Assembly (NCBI GenBank): GCA_016207825.1
Contig: JACQZI010000023.1
Coordinates: forward strand, 1 to 64,000
DNA length: 64,000 nt
Direction of reading: 5' to 3'
Source of the DNA: Planctomycetota bacterium
GTDB taxonomy: Bacteria; Planctomycetota; MHYJ01; JACQXL01; JACQZI01
In this document: piece after piece, positions 24,059 to 33,919 of the stretch
Layout of the letters: every line of letters starts with the position of its first letter
Numbering within the stretch: position 1 is the stretch's first letter
The notes under the pieces: generated by a model
The model's database searches: none
Told to the model about the DNA's origin: nothing
The model's input: only the letters and a program-made list of their open reading frames with translations
Program-made: the position numbers and the translations under genes

Positions 24059-24086
24059 TTGACAAATAACCGTTATTTTGTAATGA
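24059..24086 (+). promoter_or_regulatory. Promoter and structured leader of the kinase at 24269
   Basis: TTGACA (24059-24064), 16 bases, TAATGA (24081-24086). The 180-base leader that follows can fold: CTCCGC/GCGGAG at 24110-24124, then a compound stem at about 24172-24208 (GGCCG/CGGCC outside CGGC-TTTT-GCCG). I could not match it to a known riboswitch. Confidence 0.5.
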
Positions 24087-24268
24087 TACGCAACAATCTG
24101 ACTAATCCCGCTCCGCAACGCGGAGAGGAAAATATGCCCGGCAATAAACTTCCCATAAAAACATAGGCTAATGGCCGATGCCGTGAACCGGCTTTTGCCG
24201 CTTACGGCCTTGAGAAAACGGCTTAAACATATGGTGCGTGAAAAACCGTAAATTAGGAGAGTGACGTT

Positions 24269-25333
24269 ATGAAAGACAAAATTAATACGACAACAAAGTT
24301 GCATCTCCTGGAAAAAAGCGAGTGGTCTCTCTGGATACTGGCTTTGGTTATCATCATCATTTACACTGTCTGTATCATGGTAGTTGCCCAGCCGGATATC
24401 TGGAACGACGTCATCTCGGGCGCGGCGCAGTCTACGTTTATAATTCTCGTTTCAAGCCTTTTCATCCTAACCGTCCTCTTATGCTTTTACATCATCTACC
24501 GCGAAAGGGTGATTAAGAAATTGCGGAAGGGGCTTTTTGCCGATGAACGCATGTCCGCCATGGCGCACCTGGCCGCGAGGATTACCCACGACTTAAACAA
24601 TAAAATGACCATTGCCACCGGCTTGGTCGAATTGGTTTTAAAATCAGACCTGCCCCGGGAAGTCAAATCCGACCTTGAAAATATCAATGCCCAGCATAAG
24701 GAAATAAACAGGCTCCTGGAAAATCTACTCGTTGCCGGCCGGCAGAAAAACTCCCTGAGCCAGTTAAAACAAGCCGATAAACATGAAGCCGTTGATTTAG
24801 CCGGCCTGGTTAAATCCGTCCTGGATTCGATGCAGGCTAAAATGACAGCCCATCATATTGTTCTTAATCATGCTATTCCGGAGTGGGCCACACCCGGAGA
24901 AAGCATACGGGTGAACGGTGACCGCCACCAGCTTTTTGAGGGATTCCTAAACCTTGTCAAAAACGCCGTCGAAGCCATGGAAAAAAGCGAACGAAAGGAA
25001 TTGATTGTTAGATATGAACGCTCGGCGGACAACAAGGTTCTCGTTCGTATTTCCGATACCGGCCCCGGAATCAAACCGGAAGTGATGAGAAATATTTTCG
25101 AGCCGTTTGTTACGACCAAGCAACCCGGAAAAGGAACCGGCTTGGGATTAAATATCACCAAATCTATCATCAGCCAACACGGCGGTAAAATCAGCGCGAA
25201 GAATAATACGGATAGAGGGGCGGCTTTTATCGTGGAATTATCAACGGTACACGCGGGAGATGCACCCACGCCTCCGTCCGGTGATGCCCGACCGCTTCGG
25301 GCTTCGGGTGAGACTCAGCCGAACCGCGCTTAG
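24269..25333 (+). CDS. Membrane sensor histidine kinase
   Basis: 354 residues. Two membrane helices (about 19-40 and 55-76) enclose a short periplasmic loop, so there is little room for an external sensor. HisKA has H107 (AARITHDLNNKM) and the HATPase domain has N (NLVKNAVEAM), G1 (ISDTGPGI), F (FEPFVTTKQPG) and G2 (GTGLGLNI) boxes. There is no receiver. The last 25 residues (DAPTPPSGDARPLRASGETQ) are low-complexity and encoded by a GCCCGA...TCGGGC palindrome, suggesting the C-terminus was extended by a palindromic element. AGGAG lies 8 bases before the ATG. Confidence 0.88.
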   Translation: MKDKINTTTKLHLLEKSEWSLWILALVIIIIYTVCIMVVAQPDIWNDVISGAAQSTFIILVSSLFILTVLLCFYIIYRERVIKKLRKGLFADERMSAMAHLAARITHDLNNKMTIATGLVELVLKSDLPREVKSDLENINAQHKEINRLLENLLVAGRQKNSLSQLKQADKHEAVDLAGLVKSVLDSMQAKMTAHHIVLNHAIPEWATPGESIRVNGDRHQLFEGFLNLVKNAVEAMEKSERKELIVRYERSADNKVLVRISDTGPGIKPEVMRNIFEPFVTTKQPGKGTGLGLNITKSIISQHGGKISAKNNTDRGAAFIVELSTVHAGDAPTPPSGDARPLRASGETQPNRA

Positions 25334-25415
25334 CCGAAGGGGGGTGAATCAGTAGCAAGGGATGGGGTAATTGCCCCCCGACCATTCAGCCGGAGGGCTT
25401 TAACGCCTTCAATAA

Positions 25416-28400
25416 TTAATCCTTGGGTTTTTCTTCAGGCGGCTGCTGTTCTTCTTTAGGCTCTTCATTAACTTCTTCCGGTTCGGTGTATTCTTCCATT
25501 GCCGGTGACTTTACCGCCTTGGGCTTAAGCTGGAAGCTTGCGGCGAAGTATTCCTTAAAGCCGAGCGCGACCGCAATTATCACGGTGACCATGACCGGCA
25601 CCCAGATGATAATGCTGAATATGGTTTTATATGATTCGCCAATCAGGGTGGAAATGCCCAAAATTACCAGGACCGCCACAAGAACCTTGCCCATCTTTTT
25701 CCACGAATCGCCGCCGGTCTTGAACCACAAGAACAGAGTGACCAGGACCGCGAGAATCACGAAGAGGCCGTTCACCATGTGGCTGAAACCGCTTTTCAGG
25801 TAATGGGCGTAGATATTGGCCGGGATATCCAGAGATATGAGAGTCTGGTAATAATAGGTCTTGGTGGTGGTGGGGATAGTGCCCGTATACATGGAGGAAG
25901 CGGAAGCAACATCACCGCCTTTGCCCGCGGGATAGCGGATGTTTTCCACCGCGCTGGTATTGCTTGATAATTGGTAAACCTGCTGTTCCTTCTGGTCGTT
26001 TGCCGCCGGGACATTTTCCACCTGCACAGCCGGCGCCTGTTCGTCATTCAGTTGGGCGATTAGCGGTTCGAACCTATCCACCTTTTCCATATTGCCCGCA
26101 TTCATGACCACCTCGTATTTATCCGGGATAGAAAGGCTCCAGCCCAGCCGCATGACCGGGATATTCATCGAGGGGCAGGTCAGGTTGATAATCCCGCTGG
26201 CGCCGAAGGCATCTATCTTATAGGCGTAACGGACGTTTACGACGAACGGCTTATCGGATTTGCTCTGCTGGGCAATCGGGATGAGGACGACGGAAGCGCC
26301 TTTTTCCACGGCCTTGAAACTGCTTTCATTGATGCCGGCAACGCGCACGTGCCAGATTTCCGTATTCGCCGGCAAATAAAGCCTGAGGTATTGTTCGCGG
26401 GTATTGCGTATTTTGCACAAGAGGTCGGTGATGAGCTGTCCATCCTTGCTGATGGTCGTGGATAAGCGGCACCCTTCGACGATGGCAACCAGGACTTCGG
26501 AGAATTCGTGCCGGCTGATATTTGCGGTAAGCGCATAAGGGTGCTTCAAGTAACGGAACGCCATGAGGATGGGGTAATCTATGCCGACTTTATAGGAAGC
26601 CGGTATTTCTTTTTCATCGAGGGGGGTGAGGTTTTCCGGCTTGGGATTGGAAAGTTCCATATCCGCCCGGGCGGCTAATGCCAGGTAGCCGGTTTCCCGT
26701 TCCACATCGAGCACCTTGATGCCGGTATAATTCAGCGGGGCGTATTCACTGGCGCCATCCGCGCCGGTCTTGCCCATTTCCACCTGGAAGGTAACGTAAA
26801 GGTAAAAGGTTCCCTGGCGCGGTGAATGGAGCTCCACGGTCCAGGCGGTTTCATCATCAGCAACCTTGCCTTTATGCTTGATATTCTCACCGTTAATATC
26901 TATGTTTTTGGCTTCAGGCGGGAACTGGAATTTGAAGTTGGAAACGCCGGCAAACTGGATATCGTATTTTAACGTCGCGCTGGTGTGGATGAGCGATTCC
27001 CCCACCGAAGCAAAGTGGAATGTTTCCACGGTAATATAGGACTTAATCTTTTCGACCAAAAGCGCCAGCGTCCAGCCGGATTCGTAATATTTATAAGCCA
27101 GGGTCAGGTTGGGCCGGGCCATGGTTGGGGGCAGGTCTTTCAGGTCTATTTCAATAAGTTTCGCCAGTTTGGAGGAATCGGTTTTTACCCTCAAGACCGG
27201 GTCAACGCTCAATGCCAGGTAGCCGTGTTCTTTAGAGGCGTCCAAAGCCTGCAAGCGCGGCAGTTCCATTCCTTTTTCCACGCTTGTCAGCATCTGCTCT
27301 GCCTTGAGCTGGAGGAGGTAATTGCCCTCCACCCGCGTGGCCAAGGTCACGGAAAGCGTCTCGGCAGCTTCGTCATAGCGCCAATCGTCGACGTTCGCGC
27401 CTTTCAATTCCGTAATATGCAGCGTCCTGGGCAGGCTCAGTTTCAGGTTAAAGACGCCGGCCTTGCGGATATCGTAAATGACATTCGAGGTAAGCTCCAG
27501 TTTGCGTTCGTCAATGGTGATGATGGTCTGGAACTCCACATTGACTTCCGGCTTGATGTCTTTTACGAACAGGTTTATTTCGTAAGGCTGTTTCAGGTAA
27601 CGGAAAGCGAGGTCGGGGAACGACTGCGGCAGGGGCGATTGGTTCTGCACCTGCTGCTGGGGAACCTGGAGCGGTGCCTGGCGCGAGCCGGGCACAGGCT
27701 GCGGCTTATCCGATTCGCCTTTGATTACCGTAAAAGGGAATTCACGGATATTTATCTGGTTGATATTTTTCAAGGAGGCTAATTCCACTTTCACGCCGCT
27801 CAAGGCGGAAACGGCCAGGTAGCCTTCTTCACGTTCTGTTTCCAGGGTTTTGATGATGGGGAACGGGACGGCTTTGGCGCTGCCTTCGGTCGCCTTTTCC
27901 GTGATTAACGACAGGTAATACTGCCCTTCTGCCTGCGAACGCAGATCTATGGTCAGGATATTGTCTTTTATCTGCCAGTTGTTGATATTTTCCCCGTTGA
28001 TATCTATAATCTTCAAGGATTCGGGCAGTTGTATCTTAAAATGGAAGACGCCGGATTCCCGGATGGTATACATGATATATGTATCCAGACGTATGCTGTC
28101 TTTGGAAGCGCGGCTTAAGGTGAGGATATCTGCAAAGACCTTGGGCGGTATTTCGTAGGCGGTCAAGGTCATGTTGAACGGCCTTTTCAAGTATTTGAAT
28201 GCCAAATCTATGCCCGCCACCCGCTGGGAAGGCAGGTCCTGGATATCTATCTGGGCGATATTTTCCATGGCGCCCGGCTCGACCCGGATGCCTTTTTTGG
28301 AGATGACGGAGATATACCCTTTTTCCCGGCTGACGCCCAACGGTTTTATTTTAGGCGGGGTAAATGAAATAGGCAGGGCTTCAAGCGTCTTTTCCAGGAT

Positions 28401-29270
28401 GAGTTGGATAGAATATGCCTTAGCCATGCCGCCGGAAGTTTCCACAACCAGGACTTTGCCCTCTTTGGGGTCGTCGCGGGTATCCCATTTCTTTATTTTA
28501 TCGCCGACCACGTCGATGATATTGAGGTCTTCGGAAAGGGCGATTTCAAAGCGGTCTATTTCGCCTATCAGGATGCTGTAATCTATGAAAGATTCTACCC
28601 GGATATTCCCTTTGCTGACCGTGTAAACGGTCCGCTGCTCGGCGAAATGGGTCGGCACGAAGAGGCGCTCGGTTTCGACCGTGGACCAGGAAACGGTCAC
28701 TGCCGGGTAAACGGTGTTAAAGACCATGACCTCGGTGGTATTGCCCTTGCTGGGAAGGACGCCGAAATTCACTTCGGGTGAAACGGATACCTTGGCGTCT
28801 TTCATGGGGAGCACCATCCGGACCGAGGCGTTTGCGGCGGGGATGAAAAAGACATTGACGGAATTACCCAGTTTTTCACTGCGTAAACGGGCGACGTGCT
28901 CGAATTCCAGGACGTAATCGCCTTTTTTATTGGCCATCAGGAAATAAGTATCCTGCTGGCGGTTAAGGATAATCTCCTTGGCATTACCTTTGCGGACCTT
29001 GAACGAGGTGAGCGAGGCATCCGAGGGAAACAGTTCTATCGAACGCCAGCCATCTTCCAGGATGGAAACGGAAATAGTGGTCTTGAAATTAGCCAGTTCA
29101 CCGGAGACCGTGCCGGAGGTTTCCATATTGGAAATGACGTATGAGGTAGCCGGCTTAGGCGGCGGGACCGGCGCCGGCGGGTCGCCCGCCCATAACAGGT
29201 TCAATATCAAGAACGGCAAAACAACCCATAGCCCTAAAACCGCGGCCCATCTTTTTTTCCTCGTTTCCAT
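25416..29270 (-). CDS. Giant exported membrane-anchored envelope protein (paralogue B)
   Basis: 1284 residues. A signal peptide (about 1-28) precedes about seven repeated extracytoplasmic beta modules of 130-150 residues. Each carries an LPESLKIIDINGENINNW-like strand pair, LTIDLRSQAEGQYYLSL and a following REEGYLAVS segment. About three membrane helices near 1130-1230 (MVNGLFVILAVLVTLFLW and others) lead to a Glu/Pro-rich cytoplasmic tail. The start has TAGGAGGTG. It lies 19 bases downstream of a related 1450-residue gene, so they form one operon. I recognise no family. The modular surface part suggests a scaffold, adhesin or polymer-binding role. Confidence 0.7.
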   Translation of the reverse strand: METRKKRWAAVLGLWVVLPFLILNLLWAGDPPAPVPPPKPATSYVISNMETSGTVSGELANFKTTISVSILEDGWRSIELFPSDASLTSFKVRKGNAKEIILNRQQDTYFLMANKKGDYVLEFEHVARLRSEKLGNSVNVFFIPAANASVRMVLPMKDAKVSVSPEVNFGVLPSKGNTTEVMVFNTVYPAVTVSWSTVETERLFVPTHFAEQRTVYTVSKGNIRVESFIDYSILIGEIDRFEIALSEDLNIIDVVGDKIKKWDTRDDPKEGKVLVVETSGGMAKAYSIQLILEKTLEALPISFTPPKIKPLGVSREKGYISVISKKGIRVEPGAMENIAQIDIQDLPSQRVAGIDLAFKYLKRPFNMTLTAYEIPPKVFADILTLSRASKDSIRLDTYIMYTIRESGVFHFKIQLPESLKIIDINGENINNWQIKDNILTIDLRSQAEGQYYLSLITEKATEGSAKAVPFPIIKTLETEREEGYLAVSALSGVKVELASLKNINQINIREFPFTVIKGESDKPQPVPGSRQAPLQVPQQQVQNQSPLPQSFPDLAFRYLKQPYEINLFVKDIKPEVNVEFQTIITIDERKLELTSNVIYDIRKAGVFNLKLSLPRTLHITELKGANVDDWRYDEAAETLSVTLATRVEGNYLLQLKAEQMLTSVEKGMELPRLQALDASKEHGYLALSVDPVLRVKTDSSKLAKLIEIDLKDLPPTMARPNLTLAYKYYESGWTLALLVEKIKSYITVETFHFASVGESLIHTSATLKYDIQFAGVSNFKFQFPPEAKNIDINGENIKHKGKVADDETAWTVELHSPRQGTFYLYVTFQVEMGKTGADGASEYAPLNYTGIKVLDVERETGYLALAARADMELSNPKPENLTPLDEKEIPASYKVGIDYPILMAFRYLKHPYALTANISRHEFSEVLVAIVEGCRLSTTISKDGQLITDLLCKIRNTREQYLRLYLPANTEIWHVRVAGINESSFKAVEKGASVVLIPIAQQSKSDKPFVVNVRYAYKIDAFGASGIINLTCPSMNIPVMRLGWSLSIPDKYEVVMNAGNMEKVDRFEPLIAQLNDEQAPAVQVENVPAANDQKEQQVYQLSSNTSAVENIRYPAGKGGDVASASSMYTGTIPTTTKTYYYQTLISLDIPANIYAHYLKSGFSHMVNGLFVILAVLVTLFLWFKTGGDSWKKMGKVLVAVLVILGISTLIGESYKTIFSIIIWVPVMVTVIIAVALGFKEYFAASFQLKPKAVKSPAMEEYTEPEEVNEEPKEEQQPPEEKPKD

Positions 29271-29289
29271 AACACACCTCCTATAATAA

Positions 29290-32200
29290 TTATTGACGAT
29301 TCAGAGATAAAAGTTTTTTACCCAAGATTAATGCAATAGAAGCGCCCAGGATGATGGCGAACCAAAAAGCGGTCCGCAGGAATTCATGGGCAAATCCCCC
29401 GGCAACCGATTGGGCAATGAAGAGAAGAATGATTGCGCCGGCCAGTCCGACTATTACGTGAAGAGGATTATAACGTGGAACCAGGAACAAGGCGGCACCT
29501 GCCATCAAGAGGCATATGAGCAATTGCAGGAATAATATCATGGAGGTGGAAAGCGTCGTAAACGAAATGGTTGCGATGGCTTTCCCCAAATAAGTGGATT
29601 GGAAACGGTAATAATCCGTTTGGTGAATCGGCAGGGAAACGGAAATAGCCAAGGCGCCTTTGCTCCTCCCCTGGCGGGTGCGGGAAAACACCTGGGGCGA
29701 TTGCGGCGTTTCCAGCCAGCCGGATTGCACTTTAGGCTGGTATACATCTGAAGGTGAAGGCGCTTCAACCGGCAAAGGCAAGGTAGCGGTTGAGCCGTCC
29801 GGCGGCAAGAGAGGAACCGGCGTTGCCTGCGGCTGGGGTGAAGGCTCGGGTTTAGATACAGGCGGAGAGGGAAGCCTGCGCCTGCCCCCTCTTGGTGACG
29901 AACCACTGCCTACCCCCATCGTATCATTAACTCCTTTTCCCTTCAACGGCTTGTCCGATACGAAATCGTATGAATCGCCTTCCGACGACTCGCCTGATAA
30001 GGACTTATATTCATCAACCTTTTTTTCCATTTCCTCCAGTTCTTTCAGGTCACCACGCTTGGTCAATCTTTCTTTTACCTTTTGGTAGCGTTCATCTTTC
30101 CTCGATTCCATATTCATGAGAGAAAGGTCTTCATTATCGGCTGTTTCAGAACGCTTGGTTTCTTCAGCATCTTTCCAGACAGGAGCAGATTCGGTAATTA
30201 TATCACGGGGAAGGTCCATCCCCAGAGAATCATCATGAGGCGGCGCATTATTGGCATACGGAAATTGCACCGATTTAACGGCATATATTTTATTTGATTC
30301 CGCTGACTTTTTCATTCCCACCGTAGAAGACGATATAAAGATGTAAAAGAGCCAGAATAAAACCACCGTGGCGGCCGGGGCAAATACCGCCCATCTTAAC
30401 AGCGGCTGTAATTTGATATGCAGGCGTGAGATGACGGCGCGCAGGATTTTGAGGATAATGATTGCAACGACGATAAAAGCCAGGAACAATAACAGGTAAA
30501 AAGCAAGACGCTTGGCAATGGGCGGGATGGCAGCCCATGCCTTGCGGATGAAAGAAAGGGCGCTGCTTCCAACGATGCCGGCAAGGCTTGGCTCTCCCAT
30601 GAACCGGTCTTCCAGGACAAGGTCCATATTGCCGGACTGGCTGGTAAGATAATAACCGGAAGGCAGGAACAAATGCCAGGCGGCATTATTGATATTCAAA
30701 TCTGTCTGGGGCATGGAAAGCGATAGTTTTTTCATGCCGGATAATTTCTTGATATCCTGGATATAAACGACCACCAAGGAAGCCAACTGGCCTTCAGGCG
30801 GGGTTTCGGCTGTTTTTTCCGCCATAAGGGGAATGAGCAATTTGCCGGTTTCTTTCCTGGTCGGCTTGACCGGTTTATCATTGAGATAAGCACCCCAGAG
30901 AATCGTCCCGGAAGGCAGTGTGACCGTGAGGTTCTGTTTTCCCTTGTTTTCTATTTTCATGTGGAAATAAGTAATCAGTTCGCCGTTATCGTGCAGGCGG
31001 GAATAGAGGTTGCTGTCGTATATCTTTGCCAGGAGTGTCTGGTTAAGTTCGTGGGCGGTAACCTTCAGCTTGAGGCGCGCTTTTTCCGAGGCATAAGAAA
31101 CGAAATAAACCGGCTGGGTGGGCAGCCACGCCAGGATATCATCGGCTATTTTCATTTCGGTGGTGTTGCTTACCTGCACGTTTTCTTTTTCCGTGATGCT
31201 CACCTCGTCACGCGGGTTATCGGAGGCAAGCACGACGGTGCTTTGGTTTAGGGAAGCGTTAACGGGCTGAAGCGGCGAAAATTCCGCACTTTCGGGCTCC
31301 ACGGTCAGTGCTTTTTCATAAACCACAACCAAGCGGTATGAGCCGACTTTCTGCCTGAGTTTTATTTCCCAGACGCCGTCTTTTTCTTCCATGTTCCGGA
31401 TATATTCCCCTCGGAATTCCGGATTGAGCGTCCCCGGAGGCAATTTTACCCGGAAGTAATTTACCGACCGCAACCCCTTGACAGAATAATCAACCAAATT
31501 AAAAGCGCGCAGCTGTCCCGGGCGAATGGCCAGGGCAGTGGAAACGACCGCATCAATCTGGACGGGCTCGGAAATTACCGCCAGCCCAACCGACCAATCC
31601 GGCAGCAGGCTGTAAAAAGCCAAACCCAACGGCGCTTGGTTAGCCAGGCTTAATACCTGGAGAGGCAGTTTATCAATACTCAATTCGCTAATATTATGTA
31701 AGGAGCCGCTTATCTTGAGAGAAACGCCCGGCCCGGTTGATATTGCCAGGTAGGTGGCAATTTTCTTTAAAGGCGCCCTGATATTTAACGGGGAAATGGC
31801 CAGTGTATCCGTTGTTTCCCGGCTTGCCGGGGAAGAAGTTATTTTTACGGTATGCCTGTCTTTGATGCCCTGGGTAAAGGTTATTTTGAGGGTATGCGAA
31901 CTGTTATCATATTCCCATATTTTAAGGCCGCTGGAATTAACCTGCGCGGGGGCAAAATCATCCGGCATGACAATATCCAGGTTGAAAAGGGCTTCCTTCC
32001 TGACCATAAAATCCAACTGTGTTTCCCGCGACAATGTGTTTTCCGTCTTATAGAGATGTTCATAAACCGCTAGTTCGACTTCCGGCTTTAATAATGAATT
32101 AATGAGTTTTACCTGCCAGTCGTTTTGGTTTGATTGGAAGGCAAAAGCCGGGTTGGCATCTTTAAGCCAGCCCGGTAATTGTTCCGGCGACAGCTGATTC

Positions 32201-33642
32201 ATCCGCTGGATTGATTCGATTTTGCTTTCCAGGTTGTCCGGTTTTACCGCCAATGCCGTTTCAAACCCGATTACATTATCGGGAATAATGGGCTCCAGGA
32301 CGAACGGTTCTCCAATCCGGCAGGGACTCTGTAATTCTACGGTAAAATCGATGTTTCCCAAAAGGAACCCGTTGAATAATACCTTGAGGACTTTATCTTT
32401 GAAATAATAGGTTTTGACCGCCGGCCCGTCGGCCGAGATGACCGAAAAGTTTTCCGGTATCTGCATGGCAACCGCATTGATGCCGGTATTCTTTATTTCC
32501 CATGACGTTTTTACGCGGGCGATGACAAAAGAAGGTTTCAGCGTATGGAGCATTTCTATTTTAGCATAGACACGCGGCACTTTTTGGGAAATGGAAGCGG
32601 TCAATTGCGCCGAAGGGTTTTCCCACCGATAAGCCATATTCGCCCGGCGATTGACTGCTCGGACATCTATTTGCTGCAAATTATCGGTTTCATCAATTGT
32701 CATATCAAGGTCTTTGGCAACACTGATTAATAACAAGCCGTTTTGTTTCGGGATATTAGATTCTTTAATCGGCTGGATGCGGGTTGGCTTATCGAATTCG
32801 AACGGGGTTTCCGTAACAAGCCGTAAAGAATACCTGCCCTCGGAGACCGCGTTATGGAGAAATACGTTGAGAATATCGCCGTCGGCGCCCTTTTCGATGA
32901 ACCAACGGTTAAGATTCTCTCCCTCCACTTTTAATAGAGTCGTCTTGCCTGTAAGCAGAAGGGAAATCCGAGAGAGAAACCGGTTCGTGATGTTAAAATC
33001 CAGGGATGTATCCGTTGTTATCAACCCGTTTTCGACGGAAGCAAACATCGTGCTATCAAGCAAGATGCCGTCCAGGCGCTGTTCCATGATTTCCCTGTCA
33101 CCCCATAAAACGGTGAATTCATCGGTCGTTTCCGAATTGAAAGTGATGACGGTGGCTTTACCTTTTTCTTTCTTTCGGTAAAGCATATCCGGCTTAAGCT
33201 GTATCCCAAGATTGGTTCCCGGCATGGTTATCTCTGTCGAAGCAAAAGTTGCCGGGATGACCGGGGCGACCAGCTTATACGCTTCATTTTCTTTTTCAAC
33301 CTTGAGCGGAATGGTCCCGGATATATTATACGCCCCTGCCTTCTGGAAAAGCAGTTTGTGCTGTTTATTATCCTTGGTCAGGATGCACAGTTTTGGAACG
33401 GCGGCTAAAGAAACCTGGTAGCGGGTTGAAGCAAGTTTGATTTCACACCATTTATCGGTATGGACAGTTATCTTCAGGGAAAACGAAAGGGTGGCTTTGT
33501 TAAGCCCATTGTTTACCGCGATGTTATAAGAAGCGTTCTCAACCGTATAATTTTCCGGGAGGGGCAATTCTTCCGAATTTAGCGCCCAGGGAAAAGAAAG
33601 AAGAATGCCGAGAATCGGAATCACGAATCGGAAGTGTTTCAT
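29290..33642 (-). CDS. Giant exported membrane-anchored envelope protein (paralogue A)
   Basis: 1450 residues. A signal peptide (1-22) and repeated beta modules related to those of the downstream gene (LNRWFIEKGADGDILNVFLH, ISVAKDLDMTI, YLAISTGPGVSLKI) make up the first two thirds. A membrane helix lies near 1080 (LAFYLLLFLAFIVVAIIIL) and another follows. Then comes a disordered Pro/Gly/Ser/Lys region of about 200 residues and several helices at the end (MILFLQLLICLLMAGAALFL, FWFAIILGASIALIL). GAGTGA precedes the ATG. Role unknown. The pairing, size and topology suggest one membrane complex with the neighbouring paralogue. Confidence 0.7.
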   Translation of the reverse strand: MKHFRFVIPILGILLSFPWALNSEELPLPENYTVENASYNIAVNNGLNKATLSFSLKITVHTDKWCEIKLASTRYQVSLAAVPKLCILTKDNKQHKLLFQKAGAYNISGTIPLKVEKENEAYKLVAPVIPATFASTEITMPGTNLGIQLKPDMLYRKKEKGKATVITFNSETTDEFTVLWGDREIMEQRLDGILLDSTMFASVENGLITTDTSLDFNITNRFLSRISLLLTGKTTLLKVEGENLNRWFIEKGADGDILNVFLHNAVSEGRYSLRLVTETPFEFDKPTRIQPIKESNIPKQNGLLLISVAKDLDMTIDETDNLQQIDVRAVNRRANMAYRWENPSAQLTASISQKVPRVYAKIEMLHTLKPSFVIARVKTSWEIKNTGINAVAMQIPENFSVISADGPAVKTYYFKDKVLKVLFNGFLLGNIDFTVELQSPCRIGEPFVLEPIIPDNVIGFETALAVKPDNLESKIESIQRMNQLSPEQLPGWLKDANPAFAFQSNQNDWQVKLINSLLKPEVELAVYEHLYKTENTLSRETQLDFMVRKEALFNLDIVMPDDFAPAQVNSSGLKIWEYDNSSHTLKITFTQGIKDRHTVKITSSPASRETTDTLAISPLNIRAPLKKIATYLAISTGPGVSLKISGSLHNISELSIDKLPLQVLSLANQAPLGLAFYSLLPDWSVGLAVISEPVQIDAVVSTALAIRPGQLRAFNLVDYSVKGLRSVNYFRVKLPPGTLNPEFRGEYIRNMEEKDGVWEIKLRQKVGSYRLVVVYEKALTVEPESAEFSPLQPVNASLNQSTVVLASDNPRDEVSITEKENVQVSNTTEMKIADDILAWLPTQPVYFVSYASEKARLKLKVTAHELNQTLLAKIYDSNLYSRLHDNGELITYFHMKIENKGKQNLTVTLPSGTILWGAYLNDKPVKPTRKETGKLLIPLMAEKTAETPPEGQLASLVVVYIQDIKKLSGMKKLSLSMPQTDLNINNAAWHLFLPSGYYLTSQSGNMDLVLEDRFMGEPSLAGIVGSSALSFIRKAWAAIPPIAKRLAFYLLLFLAFIVVAIIILKILRAVISRLHIKLQPLLRWAVFAPAATVVLFWLFYIFISSSTVGMKKSAESNKIYAVKSVQFPYANNAPPHDDSLGMDLPRDIITESAPVWKDAEETKRSETADNEDLSLMNMESRKDERYQKVKERLTKRGDLKELEEMEKKVDEYKSLSGESSEGDSYDFVSDKPLKGKGVNDTMGVGSGSSPRGGRRRLPSPPVSKPEPSPQPQATPVPLLPPDGSTATLPLPVEAPSPSDVYQPKVQSGWLETPQSPQVFSRTRQGRSKGALAISVSLPIHQTDYYRFQSTYLGKAIATISFTTLSTSMILFLQLLICLLMAGAALFLVPRYNPLHVIVGLAGAIILLFIAQSVAGGFAHEFLRTAFWFAIILGASIALILGKKLLSLNRQ

Positions 33643-33919
33643 AAATCACTCCTAATTTAATATCCCCAAACGACCAAGGTCAAGAAAAGACAACCTGTAT
33701 ATATAAACGAAAAATTACGATAAAAGTTCATAAAAAATATTTTCCATCATCAAATTAATATTAGCCACTTCTGTCATCTTCATCTGCCTTTCGATATATT
33801 AGACTGCGTTCACAATAAAACCTGCGGAAAAATCCAAGATTCAAAGAGATTTTCTTTTGTGCACGGGATAAATCAATCTAACCCGGAAGCAAATTCAGGA
33901 TTGCGCGGATTGGCTGATT

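Noticed and set aside
24100-24260. c-di-GMP (GEMM) or other known riboswitch before the kinase at 24269
   Set aside because: Stems are present, but the conserved core bases of GEMM-I, cobalamin, TPP and SAM classes could not be found.
26985-27782. 265-residue plus-strand frame
   Set aside because: Lies entirely opposite the giant envelope gene, whose repeated modules and signal peptide are clearly real; composition fits an antisense shadow.
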